Below, piece after piece: positions 63,733 through 64,000 of a DNA stretch of 64,000 bases. Source of the DNA: Symbiodinium natans (lineage: Eukaryota > Sar > Dinophyceae > Suessiales > Symbiodiniaceae); assembly GCA_905221605.1 (NCBI GenBank), contig CAJNDS010002635.1, positions 810,918 to 874,917 of the forward strand. Reading direction: 5' to 3'. The number at the start of each line of letters is the position of its first letter. Positions within the stretch are counted from its first letter, which is position 1. Under the pieces are notes generated by a model. The model had not been told where the DNA came from, made no database searches, and saw nothing but the letters and a program-made list of their open reading frames with translations. Position numbers and translations under genes: made by a program.

Positions 63733-64000
63733 CAACGGAAGTTGCCAGACCCCAAGGGCCCAGGTACCGAAATTATTTGGGCCCCTAAAGCTACTATACC
63801 GGAACCCCTTTTTAAGGCCCAGGTCTCCTATGTAGGTACATGGACCCTCTAAGGGAGAATAGAGATGCAGAGGCAAACGTAGAGTAACCTTATTCTGGTC
63901 ACTTAGACAGCTGACGCTCCCTTCACCAAAATAAACGCCCAAGAAAAGAGCTGGATGCTTGGTAAGCTTTTTCGCTTGGGCTTTCAGCGTATTGCTTAGG

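Noticed and set aside
1-64000. CRISPR arrays, tRNA or rRNA genes, reverse transcriptase or integrase
   Set aside because: None recognised on either strand; the regular repeats present are telomere-like tracts, minisatellites and inverted-repeat elements.

Overview
The window looks like nuclear DNA of an alga, most probably a dinoflagellate of Symbiodiniaceae type. I infer this from several features together. Every gene I can support is on the minus strand. Introns repeatedly start with GC or GA as well as GT, and almost all junctions follow an AG|G pattern. The telomere-type heptamer is TTTAGGG. A cytosine-5 DNA methyltransferase reading frame is present, and a gene for phylloquinone synthesis implies a plastid. 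No single one of these is decisive.

Region 1 (1-14.8 kb) contains no TTTAGGG repeats. An open-ended minus-strand frame (1996 to 1) encodes a DNA (cytosine-5) methyltransferase whose C-terminus lies outside the window. Upstream of it is a 0.9-kb G-rich minisatellite (2.34-3.24 kb). Next is a large minus-strand gene (about 13.80 to 3.80 kb). Eleven exons join with matching phases into about 2,291 codons: a transposase-like body of unknown function, a PHD-like zinc finger, a proline-rich segment, a coiled coil, and a Ser/Ala plus KKKR tail.

Region 2 (14.8-64 kb) looks like a desert of degenerate TTTAGGG/CCCTAAA tracts in both orientations, mixed with small inverted-repeat elements. It in fact hides one gene of tiny exons (7-27 codons) on the minus strand. 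Splicing them gives the lid and acid-loop region of MenH (SHCHC synthase, 62.0-55.1 kb) followed by a nearly complete MenC (o-succinylbenzoate synthase, 50.0-27.5 kb). MenC includes KxK, LDAN, EEP, DES, LKPS and SSAFES. MenH and MenC catalyse consecutive steps of phylloquinone synthesis, so this is part of a PHYLLO-type fusion gene whose 5' part lies beyond 64 kb. Further phase-compatible exons continue to about 18.5 kb, with a possible terminal exon near 15.5 kb. The telomere-like tracts and the inverted-repeat elements fill the introns.

The main discovery candidate is this gene architecture: introns built of telomere-like repeats, with GC/GA donors and short AGG-type direct repeats at both intron ends, a 21-bp direct repeat bracketing one telomeric tract, and telomeric tracts nested inside mobile elements. 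All exon calls come from reading the sequence by eye. They have not been checked against transcripts or databases.
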